A stretch of DNA of 64,000 nt from Gibbula magus (GCA_936450465.1 OW388298.1:7672035-7736034), one strand, 5' to 3'. Numbered from the stretch's first letter, positions 51,641 through 63,364 are shown. Translations and numbers: made by a program. The notes: generated by a model not told the origin, from the letters alone.

Positions 51641-53950
51641 GCACCATAACTCCTTATCCGGTCATTTATCAATAGCATAAACTCATTTTATATTCCTTTA
51701 TTTCTCTTTATAGAGCTAAATTGTTGATCGAGGCATCGTGCTGTTATTTAATGGGTCATCCTGGTCCATCAGGGTATTTTCATCTGTAAGACTACTTATA
51801 ATACTTCTTAATACCTTAATTGTATGAGGAGGGAAAGACTAAAATAACCTGTCTGACATAAAATCAAGCAATATTGGCGGCCCCCAAATGAAAATGTCGA
51901 TTGCGACGAACAATCACAAAATTTAAAATCACGACAATCCATTGGCTGACAATATGCATGGTACAAACAGCGAAGTGTAACCAGCTGGTAAGCTATACAA
52001 GCATTTCGGATCCGACATTCAGGTTATTAAGAAGTCTTAGGGATTGAAATACCCCGACGCAGGATGGTCACTGGTGTAAAGAGCCTAGCAAAGACCTCCA
52101 CAGAGTCTGTCAAATCATACACTCAGGGAAGGAAAGGAAACGATATAAAAAAATAATGAAAGAGATTTACTCAATGAGTGACGTACACGACCGAAACATA
52201 GTTACATGATGGATCTAAAAGCCAACGAAACCTAATTTGATGTTTATGAAACATTATCCGTCCCTAGTTCTGAAAAACACTGCTTTAAAAATCGTTGTTT
52301 TGGAATTGCCTTAACAAGGCGTGATACGAGGGTGAAAAATGGCTTAATGGATAGTTTTAAAGATGTGTCACCGATTTAAAAGTTATGTTATGCTAACAAC
52401 ATCTTGTACTACAATACTTTGCTTATTTCATGAATGTATACCTTAAATACCTTTATAATGCCAAATATCACAGGACCCCATAGGTGTTTCAACAGATATA
52501 ACAAATGATTAATCACACTCTCATGAATACAATAATTGTATTGTTTACATCTATTTATGAGATATATCATATTTAGAGGCATTCACTATCGACTTAATCC
52601 GGCAGAAATAGCTAGTGTTTGACTCTATGGTCGGGTGCTACTAGTCGGATGAACCCTATATGCCCGTGGGTACCTGCATACACATGAAGAAGAAGCGTAC
52701 ATACATGTCCTAGCAAAACATACCACACCATAAAGTTGATGCAGATGATGTTTGATTGATCTGAGAAACTGAGTGACGAGGAAGCGACTGTGACGTTCTC
52801 ACAATGCAATATACTTAATGAAAACTAAACAATACCATACCAGCTTCAGTACCATCCCCGACCAGCACTGCCTACTTCCTGACACTCTACCTAGCTGTGT
52901 TATTACTTACACAATAACTATATGTCTATACGCCTACATAATGCAATTAGTCCTCGCCAGGGTTACAACGTTAACAGGTTCCGTGAACTAATGACCGAAT
53001 GACAATGTCAGCAAGATACATATACATCCAGACACAGAATGAGATTATTGTTCCTCTTGTCAGGATGATAACTTGTTATGTGAAACATAACACAACCTGA
53101 ACCTCTTTTTGTCTGGGTTATCATCTCAAAATCAAGTAAAGATAATACGATAGCAACACTTACGTGTGTGTATACCGTGAATGATCTGATGGTGAATCTA
53201 AACTACTTTGAGACATATCGTGAGTTCACGTGGAACTTATTCTAGGTCATTCACAGATCAAATGTAAATATTTGGCTGTTGTCCATATTTATATTTCAGG
53301 GGTAATCGTGTTTGATTGATAGCAGCAGCAAGGTTTCTGCATGTCAAGGGGGCTTTGGGAATGTCGTAATGTGATGCTGTCTTGAGGTTTAAATTCAATA
53401 ACGAATTCCGAAATAATAGTAACGTTCTTGTGCTAAAGTAGTGATGGTTTTAAGCATGTTTTATTTATGAGAAAATAATGTGGGGCGCCCCTCGGTGGTA
53501 CTGGTCATGATAAACAAGTTGTTTACATCCTTTAAATACGACGCAATGACATTTTGTATCAAAAACATTGAAACAGTAAAGACGTGTTATTGAAACATAG
53601 CTTATTCACTATTCACTAGCAATCCATATTGGTAATTATTCTCATTTACTGCACATGATGTTTTGTCGCAAGGATAATGCTACCGTTTGTTTGTTCAAAA
53701 CCAAACCCGTATGTTCTCTATTATTCGTACGACGGAATACACTAAATAAACTACACGTTTCCTCATTTTAACTAGAACTATTTTCCTCATAAACATTTTG
53801 GACAAAACCATACACATTTATGTCCTCGGCAGTGAAACGTCATTAGAGTAAATACAGATTTGATGTATTTGTCCTTTTGAGGATGCAGTTCGTTAATTAA
53901 AAACAACATTTGCCAAAATCACCTACATTTTGAAATGAAGGTATAACAAG
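51641..53950. other. gene-free stretch
   Basis: Short frames only. No repeats shared with the rest of the window and no terminal repeats were noticed. The minus-strand 65-codon frame at 52,612-52,809 has no supporting signals. Confidence 0.45.
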
Positions 53951-54190
53951 TCAAATCACTTGTTTCGATTGAATGGTCGACAATTCCGTGTAGGCGCCGA
54001 AACGTTGAATGTGATACAATGTTGCAATAACCGTGATGTTAGAGGAAATGACAGGGTCTTCCTGGAGTAGGTTGTCCTCACCAAGGGTATGTGCCAGTTG
54101 ATGTTGTGTATCTCTAAGGACAGTTACACCAAACCACCAAAATAGTAACCTAATCAGCATGTAATAAGATGATAAACGACCTGGCCTCAT
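53951..54190 (-). other. protein-like ORF fragment of unknown origin
   Basis: A 79-codon minus-strand frame with balanced composition (FWWFGVTVLRDTQHQLAHTL, then GEDNLLQEDPVISSN and a TVIATLYHIQRFGAYTELST end). Its local GC content is above that of the surroundings. It may be a remnant of a transposable-element protein or an exon. The plus strand here contains GCGCCGAAACGTTG, a motif type also seen near retroelement ends. No family could be named. Confidence 0.25.
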
Positions 54191-55089
54191 CGGGATAGAT
54201 CGGATTTCATTACCGAAGTAACTTGTGGTAGAGACGCTGATTTTTACCGATATATTTGCTATGAGACCGCAGAAATGAGCAAACCCTAGTGCACTATCGC
54301 AGAAAAAAATGCAAATTTACTTGTATGGCGTTTGACTGTCACTGTATACTTGTCCAAAGCATATGATATGTTTGTACTTACGTTTGATGTATATTCGGTT
54401 CCTTCAACACTAATTGATGTCTAGATTAAGGTATTCCATTGAAACATGTAAACAAGAACAGTGGACGTGTAAAAGTAAGTAGAACTTCATAGTTAATGAT
54501 AACGACCGACATAACACTTCAACTACTATTTAGTATTTAAAAAGTATTTAGATCAAAATGTCATATTTACTTCTAACGGACTACTCCAAATACTACTTAC
54601 TTCAAAAAAGTTATTTATTAACTACAAACAAAAATATGATTTTTTTTATTAACATGTAATAAAAACGACCCATTTCTTAATCATATCATGTCCATGCCAT
54701 CTTGTCAGGCAGACAAGCTCAATATGTTCCCTTGTGTGTGCTGGGCTACATATAACATCTAGACGTATATTGAAAAGTAATCGTTATGGACAAGATCCAC
54801 GAGATGAGATAAATATGGTATCTGTCAAAAAACAACATCATGAAAGCAATCTCTTTTTTCCATATTAGTCTCATACGTTTGTTAGTTATATGAAGGCTTT
54901 ACAGCAACCATCATCTGAGGACTGCATGCTAGTGTGGAATATTGTGGATATATTAGAGCTTAGCAGGCGTATTCAGTGTCTATACTGATGTACAGATGTA
55001 TCTACATGTCAATCATAAGGAATTAAATACAATCTATGGGTGAAAAAAGATCATGGTGATTAGTTTGTTGGTGATCATTCTTGTCTCAA
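54191..55089. other. gene-free AT-rich stretch
   Basis: No frames, repeats or structures could be supported. Confidence 0.45.
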
Positions 55090-55345
55090 CGAGCACAAAA
55101 ACTAACTCCCGTGTCTCCTTCATCAGCTGAGCAGTGTGCCGATAGCAGTCTCACTGATCAAGTTTATTAAACGTCTCAGACAGTGACAAATCCGCCCATG
55201 TCAGGGGAGACGATCACACCTACTCCAGAACGGTCTACAGTCATATAGTGAGGACATGTCCTTCAAGAGAGAATCTGATTGGTTAGCTAAACATCTTCAG
55301 ACACAGTCAGATCTCATGTGCGACATATGTTACATTTGGAAATTG
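55090..55345. repeat. dispersed repeat, copy 1
   Basis: Aligns loosely and in the same orientation with 60,432-60,615. Shared landmarks are CATCARC, GAT/CTAATCAA.TTTATTAA, CAGACARTGACA, ATGTCAG, a GGTCATATA-like block and CGACATAT.T.ACAT. About 250 bp against 185 bp. The repeat class is unknown. Confidence 0.45.
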
Positions 55346-55750
55346 TTATTAATGATGCTTTGACTTATTTAGAAATTTAAATCATGACAATGTCCATATC
55401 CCCATCTTACCTTCTCCGATCTTGTATAGTATATGACAATTTGTTTGTAAGTACTTGTACATGTGTATTTTCTGTCTGCATGAAAATGAATGTACTCTGT
55501 TTTGTGAACTCTGTATGTCTGTCTTATGGAGTCTGTACATCATGAGGACGTATTATATACTTGAATCGAGAAGTTTTTCATGCATTTATCCTTAATATAT
55601 CATCCAAAACTGGCTCCCACTTTATATATTGCTTGTGTGAGATCAAGCGATATCTACAAGCGATATCTACATTGTACAAGATTTAAGATTACAACGTCAG
55701 TTAATGACATTAGAAGGCTTTGATATCACTGAGAACACTTCTTACACTGG

Positions 55751-55823
55751 TATGACGTCACAATGTTTATGACGTAGCAATGCTTTAATGTCAAAATGCT
55801 GATGACGTCACAATGCTTACTAA
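55751..55823. repeat. degenerate TGACGTCACAATG tandem cluster
   Basis: TGACGTCACAATG occurs at 55,753 and 55,803, with decayed intermediates (TGACGTAGCAATG, AATGTCAAAATG) between them at 16-18-bp spacing. It resembles the CRE-rich body of the foldback elements (compare 59,953-59,984) and may be a remnant of one. Confidence 0.6.
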
Positions 55824-55922
55824 GCTCACTGCGGAAGCAGTGAAATGGTAGTTTTGTGTTGCAGATATGTTCATTATTTTGCTAATAATTTTGGAAGAAT
55901 GATTTTGAATGATAAATAACAT

Positions 55923-56053
55923 CTCACCCTCGTGTCTTCTGATATCAAATATGTCATATAAATACGTTGATTAAAGTAAAAATATCGTGAATCTTTGTAA
56001 CTTTAATCAACTCGTGTTGATATATTTGATATCAGAAGACACTTGGGTGAGAG
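55923..56053. other. palindromic foldback element, ~55-bp arms
   Basis: Left arm CTCACCCTCGTGTCTTCTGA onward (55,923-55,977) and right arm ending CAGAAGACACTTGGGTGAGAG (trimmed, to 56,053) are imperfect reverse complements around an AT-rich loop of about 23 nt. The arm sequence is unrelated to foldback families 1 and 2. The frequent use of this style in the window suggests another MITE family. Confidence 0.8.
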
Positions 56054-56068
56054 TCTCTATATCTCACA

Positions 56069-56188
56069 TACTCAGCAACAAAAATAAGGAACACCAAAAC
56101 ATTCACTATTCACTATTTACTATTTAGATCACAGTAAATACTTCTATATATAAAATTTGTTGGTCTTTAATTTTTGTTGTTGAGGATA
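56069..56188. mobile_element. short mariner-like MITE
   Basis: The left end ACTCAGCAACAAAAATAAGG and the right end TTAATTTTTGTTGTTGAGGA are approximate inverted repeats next to TA. The ACTCAGCAACAAAAA terminus is typical of mariner/Tc1 derivatives. It is about 120 bp, immediately next to the palindrome at 55,923-56,053. Confidence 0.6.
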
Positions 56189-56827
56189 TATAAATATCAA
56201 TCCCACCAATTTAATATGCTTCCACGCTTACAGAACAGCTTCTACATTAAATATCCATCATGGTTCCTAACTTGATGTATCGGGTGTAGAACACAGTATA
56301 ATGTAGTTTGTTGATGGCTCCAATCCCTAGCATGACAATATCGGTTTCAATCTGAACACATTTATTTTCTTAGTTCCCCAGGTTTGAATATGCTATCGTG
56401 AATGATGTACGGATGTCATGTGGAGCTATCATCAGTGATACACTTGTCAGATCAAATATTTGTTACCATTTTGCACTGAACCGTTTTCATCCAACAAAGC
56501 AATCAGTCTGTTATGTGATAACACTCATAATCACCGGATATCCTTGATAAGATGGTCGAGCGAGAATTCACTGTATTCAAAATGGAATTTACTGATGCTC
56601 AACTGATTGTAGTTGCTAACTGTTTATGTTTTGCATAAACTCGATGAAATTGAAATAACTCGAGGTAAAACAAATAATGAAATATAAAATAAACGATATA
56701 ATGTACAAAACCCAAAATGTTTTTGATCTAAAATTATTATGATTACTGTTATTATTGTTGTGCTCTATCATACACATGTTAAGTAGCTATTTATGCCAGC
56801 TGTATGTAATACCGTGGGATATCGTTG

Positions 56828-57115
56828 TCGTTTGTTCAGTGATAGTACGTTTCCAGAGCACAGCTCCAAAACTCTTCATCATATCTTCCTGAAACTTTGC
56901 ATGTGTTGTACCCACCAACTAAAGTGGTTCCTTCTGATATTTTCAGATTTCTAAAATATTTTTGTTGTTTTCGTTTCCATAAAAGCGAGTTGGATTTGAA
57001 CTTTGTTCAGAGATAGGTCTGCTTCCGGAACAGACCTTCAAAACCCTTCATCATACCTGAAACACAGCATGTGAATTACCCACTAACTGAAGTAGTAGAT
57101 ACACAATTATCCGTC
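56828..57115. repeat. diverged ~170-bp tandem pair
   Basis: Blocks at 56,828-56,945 and 56,998-57,115 share TTGTTCAG.GATAG, AAAAC.CTTCATCATA, CCTGAAAC, GCATGTG and a CCCAC.AACT.AAGT block. Divergence is high. It is an old duplication of unknown nature. Confidence 0.6.
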
Positions 57116-57770
57116 AAAGTTGAGTTTTACAAATTATGTCGAATTGAGTATAAAAAAACTCATCCTAACACAATGAAATAATTATGAGTTTTTCAACTGG
57201 GAAACGTGTCTTGTATATTTCGAAAGAAGGCAATATTGTACTACATAGTTGACTTTCATTCTATTAGCCCACCTCTGATGAACACATATCGATATAATTA
57301 AAGGTATATCAAATAGTCATACAACAAGACAAATAATCCATTAACCAGACTAATAGCACCAGAAACATGCTTTCTTTTGTTTAAATTACAATTATATACG
57401 TGCATTGTCAACATAATATCCTTTGGAAAGTCAAAGTTAATATCGTCATGGGGATTTTTACTTTTGTGTTAATGTTGTTTACAACGACACTACTCAAGTA
57501 CATTGATACTTATAAACAATATAAAATTCTCTATGACGAAAATACAATGACTACTTTAGTCCTCAATAAGTGTACATGAAAGTGATACATTACCTTACTT
57601 GTCAATATAGAGTGATACTTCTCTCAGAAGCATAGCTTTATAAATTTCATGTATATTTTCTTATTATTCCACAATTGGAAGTTGCAATGTGAATATTAAA
57701 CTTTGACCTGGATGAAATATATACACAGACAAGGTACTGGTTGTTGTCCTAGTGCCCTGTGTGAATGTTT
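57116..57770. other. gene-free AT-rich stretch
   Basis: No frame above 60 codons and no repeat was noticed. Confidence 0.45.
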
Positions 57771-58132
57771 TTAAAGGCGCTGTAGCACGTTTTTTGCAAA
57801 TTTAATTTTTTCAAATTTCTCATTTATAATGATAGTTTATGTCATTTATATTTACTTCAGAGGGTAAAACATCTTATTACACAAACCAATTATCCGTAGT
57901 GGTAATAACGGTGTTGCGTATAAAGCCCAAATTGCATGGCGGCCATTTAATTGTGAACACATTTTATTATTTCGAATGACAAAAAAAATTCCCATGGCTT
58001 TACGGAACCATATACACTCATTTGTAACTTGATTTTCCGAAGAGAGAAGGGTGTTTTACTATTGTTGACATTATTTTTCAAATACATTTCATCGACTTAT
58101 TTGAGCGAAAAAACGTGCTACAGCGCCTTTAA
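57771..58132. mobile_element. TTAA-target MITE, second complete copy
   Basis: The termini AAAGGCGCTGTAGCACGTTT and AAACGTGCTACAGCGCCTTT are perfect inverted repeats, flanked by TTAA (57,771-57,774 and 58,129-58,132). The length is 362 bp. The interior matches 1,307-1,672, including GCATGGCGGCCATTT and ATTTCATCGACTTATTTGAG. A TIR-like TTAAAGGGGCTGTACCACC at 58,317-58,335 may be the end of a third, otherwise lost copy. Confidence 0.9.
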
Positions 58133-58416
58133 AATCTGAGCATGAATCCAAACTCAGCTATAACTCAGCAAGAGAAAATTGTGGTATGATTTATTTAGTA
58201 TCATTTTTCAAATTTTATGAATATTCTGACTTATTATATCCACAGAATTGTTTACACGGTCTATAGTATTGATGTTTGTTTTACAACAGACCAACATCCG
58301 GGTAAAATACAATCTATTAAAGGGGCTGTACCACCTTCTGCTTCCTCAAATAAAGTGCTCCCACAAAAAGGCAAATAAGTATTACCAATGAATAAATAAA
58401 TCTCAAATATCAATAT

Positions 58417-58677
58417 TTAAAAAAAGGGTTCTGGTTCGGTTAACCCATGCGAGTCCATTTTCCATCGAGTGTTCACATTAAAATGACCGCTCGAAGGTAG
58501 TTCTACATGTCTACCTCTTACACCACACCTCCACACTACTATCGCATTATACATCGCACCATGTTCTTCCAATCCGGATAACCGTGTTCTATGGATACAG
58601 CTTATCGGGTCATGTAATGAGATGTTTTCCCCTCTAAAGTAACTATGTAATGTATAAACTTTAATTATAAATGACAA
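58417..58677 (-). other. unassigned 86-codon ORF
   Basis: A minus-strand frame with balanced composition in its centre (RTRLSGLEEHGAMYN, VVWRCGVRGRHVELPSSGHF). It has no start context, splice signals or family match. It could be a transposon or exon remnant. Confidence 0.15.
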
Positions 58678-58679
58678 AT

Positions 58680-59497
58680 TTGATGTAAAACAGCACAGCA
58701 GGTATCATGGTCATAAGTGTAACATTACTAAAGAGAAGAGAGACTTGCACACCTGGAGAGCACTAGTATCAACACACACCTCGTACTAACGTCCTCATTA
58801 ATAGGAAGAAAACATGATATGCTCACTTTTCAGGAAAGTCATTGCGCTCACTTTGACATTAATAACTTTCAAAAAAATTGAAAGGTGAAAGTTCTGTCTG
58901 TGATAAAAGGAATGTTAACATGACCAAGACATCATTATTCTGTAATTCGAATAACTTTTCAACATATGCAATAAAAATGCAATTGGAAACTTAATGTATT
59001 TGAAATTCATCCTTATTTAGTTTAGTTGTGTTTAGTTAGTGTAGAATTATAGATTTAATCAACATATAACAAGACGTCAGGAAACACAATGTTGAATTAC
59101 TTATCGTTTATCTATATTTTAACTTCCACAGCGAATCTTGATTTCACCATATACATGAACAGCAAAACGTAACCAATCGTGATCAGATTTACAGAAATAA
59201 ATTATGAAGCTAGACAGTGGAATTGAGTGTAAATAATCCATAGGGAACTCACTTTGTGAAATAGTATGAGTTTTTACTACCGGTGATAAATGTGCAAATT
59301 AGTAAGAAGTTACTTTGTATCTATGAGAAGCGTGTTTATGTGTTATGTCATGATAGTGATGTAACCACGCCGTGTCGTATGTCATGGTTGGAATCATGCA
59401 ATGATCTTTTTAGCGTCACTCCTACCATACAATGCACACTATTATCTAACAATGTGACGATCTGCAGTCGTGCAAAGTTTGCAATCATACATAGAGA
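58680..59497. other. gene-free stretch
   Basis: Nothing recognised. The open frame starting at 59,283 owes its second half to the foldback element that begins at 59,498. Confidence 0.45.
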
Positions 59498-59867
59498 TTA
59501 TTACCCGAGGAAGTGTGTCATATTACTTTTACGAAACGAGTGTGAATTTTTGTATTGCCCGAGCGAGAGCGAGGGTTATACATAAATTTGCACGAGTTTC
59601 GTAAAAGTAATATGACACACTTTCGAGTGTAATTATTTCTTTATTACCCATTTTATACCATTTGATTCGCGTAAAAATAGTCAGGAAACGGCCCACTTCT
59701 CTTGCTACGGGAAGCTACAGTGACGTCAGGACAATCGTTTTATGACGTCACAGACGACAAAATACGGGAGGTCGCGGTGAAACAATGGTTGCTAGGCAAA
59801 CGTGATATGTACACATGTGCTCATATCAATAATATTAACTCGGTTATTTTCAACCATATGGGTAATA
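59498..59867. mobile_element. foldback element, family 1, best-preserved copy
   Basis: Hairpin arms: 59,503-59,545, with GAAGTGTGTCATATTACTTT, pairs with the segment ending at about 59,635, AAGTAATATGACACACTTTC. The tip is GCCCGAGCGAGAGCGAGGG. The body runs from TTTATTACCCATTTTAT (about 59,640) to CATATGGGTAATA (59,867). TGACGTCA sits at 59,721-59,728 and 59,743-59,750. The arms pair better than in the array copies, so this is closer to the active source. Confidence 0.8.
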
Positions 59868-59870
59868 CAC

Positions 59871-60238
59871 ATGTTTATTACTCGCCCGTGTAAGATACTG
59901 CAGTGTAATATTTATACGGCAATATAAAATTAGTGTAATACCGCCGCGTGTATGACGTCACAATAGTTTGCGGTTATGACGTCACACTTGGAGAAACGTT
60001 GTCACAATGGTATCGGACTTGCGGGAATAATAGTTTCAGAGCAATGTCAGCTATTTCGCTGGATTATACGTTGGCGAGTAATAAACAGAATACTAAACTC
60101 CCTTCTATTGAATACCATTTTTATTAAACTCGTTAATGATTTGGTATCAAACTCGCTTTCGCTCGTTTTATACAAAATCATTAACTCGTTTAATAAAAAT
60201 GGTATTAAATAGAAGGTCGTTTAGTATCCTCTATATAT
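59871..60238. mobile_element. foldback element, family 2, reverse orientation
   Basis: The body is bounded by TTTATTACTCGCC (59,873) and GGCGAGTAATAAA (60,073-60,085), followed by the hairpin 60,089-60,238. Its arms are AATACTAAACTCCCTTCTAT and a matching AATAGAAGGTCGTTTAGTAT, with tip CTCGCTTTCGCTCG. TGACGTCA is at 59,953-59,960 and 59,977-59,984. It lies a few bases from the family-1 element, in the opposite orientation. Confidence 0.8.
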
Positions 60239-60431
60239 TACCTCCACCATATCCTGCTATAGTGTCACTGAACGTTTTTGTCATTCAACCAACAGACATC
60301 GATCACTTATTGCAGTGATTTAAGGCATTATAATTCATAATGTATATTCATGTAAAAGAGGTTATACCATAAACTAGCCACGTTCTGTGGTAGGAAGGCT
60401 GGTATTTTGCCTTTTAATAAGAACAAAGTTC

Positions 60432-60615
60432 CTCCTCTATCAAGTACCCCCATCAACAGCTTGACAACAAGCTCGACTAATCAAACTTATTAATTTTCAC
60501 AGACAATGACACATTCCTTTATGTCAGATAAGACAAGGTCATATACTTGAGAGATTGTCTTAGATATATTAGAACGACATATATCTTACATAGTGAACAA
60601 TTGTTACGCTATTAT
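60432..60615. repeat. dispersed repeat, copy 2
   Basis: Shorter, diverged relative of 55,090-55,345 in the same orientation. Confidence 0.45.
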
Positions 60616-60631
60616 AGTTGGGATTACAGTT

Positions 60632-60711
60632 TGCCGCGGAGGCCGAATGGGTAAGCTGTTGGTACAGTTGGCGCCTAAATATGATGATTTAGTCTCGAAT
60701 CGCGCAAAGGA
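60632..60711 (+). mobile_element. degenerate tRNA-like SINE fragment
   Basis: GCCGCGGAGGCCGAATGGGT resembles the 5' half and A box of tRNA-Ser/Leu. GTCTCGAATCGCGCAAAGG resembles a decayed B box and 3' end. It is a different family from the SINE in the array. No body or target duplication could be delimited. Confidence 0.45.
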
Positions 60712-60891
60712 CTAGACAAATAAATCACAACAACAGTGTGATTTTAAATATAACAATGTTACTTGTCCTAAATATAGTTTAAAGAATTGTTGGTATGGAA
60801 AGCAAGGCGTCTTCAGATAAATGTCACGCAAACGAATTGCCATAATAACATTGTTTTACGTGCCGAAAGTTGCTGTTGTCTACAATTTCAG

Positions 60892-60991
60892 GGTAGGACA
60901 CCCACAAATCAGAAGAAAAGGGTTGACAACCAATTTAATGCGCGTCCCGACGATGACGCGCCACTTACTGACAATCATTATTCTATTTCAG
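60892..60991 (+). CDS. candidate single exon, cytoplasmic-tail-like peptide
   Basis: A 100-nt segment follows a pyrimidine-rich TTGTCTACAATTTCAG and ends TATTTCAG followed by GTACAG. The flanking frame is open. It would encode GRTPTNQKKRVDNQFNARPD followed by DDAPLTDNHYSIS: polar and charged, unlike the AT-driven frames elsewhere, with several CpGs. Entry phase is 0 and exit phase 1. Short polar exons of this kind are common in intracellular tails of receptors such as multi-EGF scavenger receptors. That comparison is only a hint. No neighbouring exon was identified, so the host gene is unknown. Confidence 0.3.
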
Positions 60992-61195
60992 GTACAGTGT
61001 CTTTATTAAGATAGTTGCCTTTTCTGTCTGTACAGTTTTTGGAAAGATTGGCAAGTAACCAATGCGAGTGCTGATTATCAATTGAAAATGAAACAAGTGT
61101 ACCCTAAAGACAGCGATTGGACGGGCACCTGCTTGGGAGGGATTCGTGTTCACACTGATCGCGGAGTCTTGAGTCTTTAACCAGGAGTGTTAGTA

Positions 61196-61277
61196 ATGTT
61201 ACACAGACTCTGACAATGTAACTTTCAATTCAAGTATGTTACACAGACTCTGACAATGTAACTTTCAATTCAAGTAT
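61196..61277. repeat. 40-bp perfect tandem duplication
   Basis: ACACAGACTCTGACAATGTA followed by ACTTTCAATTCAAGTAT occurs at 61,201 and again at 61,241 without change. Its perfection suggests it is recent. Confidence 0.95.
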
Positions 61278-63364
61278 ATGAATGTATTATTACGATATAG
61301 CCAGTTCCCCTGGACAGTTGGTTTGTGTGCGACTGAAGTAATTATTTGCTGTATATAGAACACGTCTCATAAGTGATCTAGAAATAATATAATCAAATCA
61401 CAAGTGCCTAAATGTTGGCATTTCCAGAGTGCAAGACCATTTTGTCCATATAAAAACCCTTCAATCTACTCCATTTCTTTTTCTGTAAATACCAAAGGAG
61501 CTATTAGGGGACAATAAATCGTATACGTGCTTCGCAAAGAGCATCTGCCATTTCGGATGGTCGTTAAAAGCATGTTTTCTGGAAAGTAGCATCTATATAA
61601 ACACATTACTCGGGTAAAAAGTCTGTTCTATCCATAAGGACAACAGTTCGCCATTGATCTGGACAAAACATACAGATAGAATGTGCAATTGTCCCGTTTG
61701 TCTGTGTGTGAAATATGACTGTAAAACAAATCATATTTGGCCACGTACAGGTATCTGTGTTCCATTAATTCACGGAATACATCTAAGCATGTTGGAATGT
61801 ATGCCTACACTAACAAACAGCTGTCGGCTACTGATACACGCACAGCATATATACATACCGCCTGTAATCGTCTTTCTTCTTATAGATACACATGTCAAAC
61901 GATCATGTTGCCGGGTTGGTGTGTGATTGTCTTTGGAAGTCTCTGTTCTTTGATAAACGATAGTAACGGATAAACAGATGATATTGAGAGATACCTGATG
62001 TAAAGACACATTTGTAAAAGTGTGTGAGGCAGATGATTTTCATTGACAATATTATACTCTGTGATGTCCAGTTATCAGAGCAATGAGTTTGACCTCTCTT
62101 AGATCTACTTTAAATTTTAAGTAGATGTCAATATATCATCCTGAATTGTTTAGAGCCTCTAGAATCTAGAGCCAGATTGAAGTATGGATGTACCTGCTAA
62201 ATATCCTTGCTTAACAGAGAGATATGACAGAGCAGTGCAAGCGTTAAAACTAAATACAGTTGTAGACAGTTTCTTGTCTAATCAATATTGATGTAATTGA
62301 AGTTAGATTATATAAATAGATTCTGGTAATGGCCACATAACATCAACATCTGCTTTACTTGCTATCAACGTGATGTAGTTAAATATCACATTTCTACAGA
62401 GGAAAACCACGATTTAGTTTGATGAACTCTCATTATAAAAAAAGGTATACATAGCACTGTCTGAAGATCATGTATGGTAAGCCTTTAAGATTAATTAGCT
62501 ATCAGATTTCATCAGGTTTTACCCCAGATCTGGACCAGGGTCAACCCTTAGAGTAGTGTATACTCTTACATGGCTTCAGAACGTTCGCGGTAACCAGTTG
62601 GCGTCTTGTTGTAGTGTCCTTATTCGGTTCTGTTGATATGACCAATTTGGTGATATTACGGGGCTTGTGTGGGTTAGTTAACTTTAGACTTGATTCAACA
62701 ATGATTTGAACCCGCGCTATATGAATGCATCATGGATAGCAACGGAATGTATCAGTTACTCAGTTTGTTGGACAGTAACGGAAGAAATACACCCAGACCT
62801 GTCAATGAGTAGTGGTAATATTATGTTAATGTGAGGAGTCATTGGCTACTTGCACTTCTATAGACTGAAATGCCTTAAACACATAATGTATTGCGTATCA
62901 TAAATACCAAATGTACACATCAGCACATATAACGTTAATATAGTAGCCACTTCCTTAAAACTATATCTTGTGGGGCAGTACTGAAGACGCGTACGATTAT
63001 AAAATTGTATTGCCATGTTTTTTGTTGTTCTTAATTACAAGGGAATTGCATTCACTTTCACAGATACACCAATACCATTCTATTAACAAAGAGCTTGATT
63101 TCAAAGTAATTTAAGTGAAAGTCTTAAAAGGAAGTCATGGATACATCTCCTATTGATTGACCAGGGAGTCCTTGTTTCATCTAGGTACTGTTTGTAGATG
63201 ATGGTGGAACAGTTAACGATATCAGTACACCGTGCATTGAGTACCTCTTCAATTTAGCATCTGGCATTTACAACATCCTGATTGAAATCCATATGTAATT
63301 TTTTTTTATTTTCATGCATGTTATACATAGTGGATACAGAAAGATCTTCCATTAAATACATTTT
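61278..63364. other. gene-free stretch
   Basis: Overlapping short frames at 61,654-62,009 lie on both strands over the same DNA, which argues against coding. A block near 61,567-61,600 (TTTCTGGAAAGTAGCATCTA) weakly resembles module M of the array. Nothing else is supported. Confidence 0.45.

Noticed and set aside
59283..59585. A 100-codon plus-strand ORF
   Set aside because: Its second half is the arm and tip of a foldback element (ending in the GAGCGAGAGCGAG tip), so the frame is incidental.
61654..62009. Overlapping ORFs on both strands
   Set aside because: Three frames cover the same DNA with no codon or splice support; they are typical chance frames.
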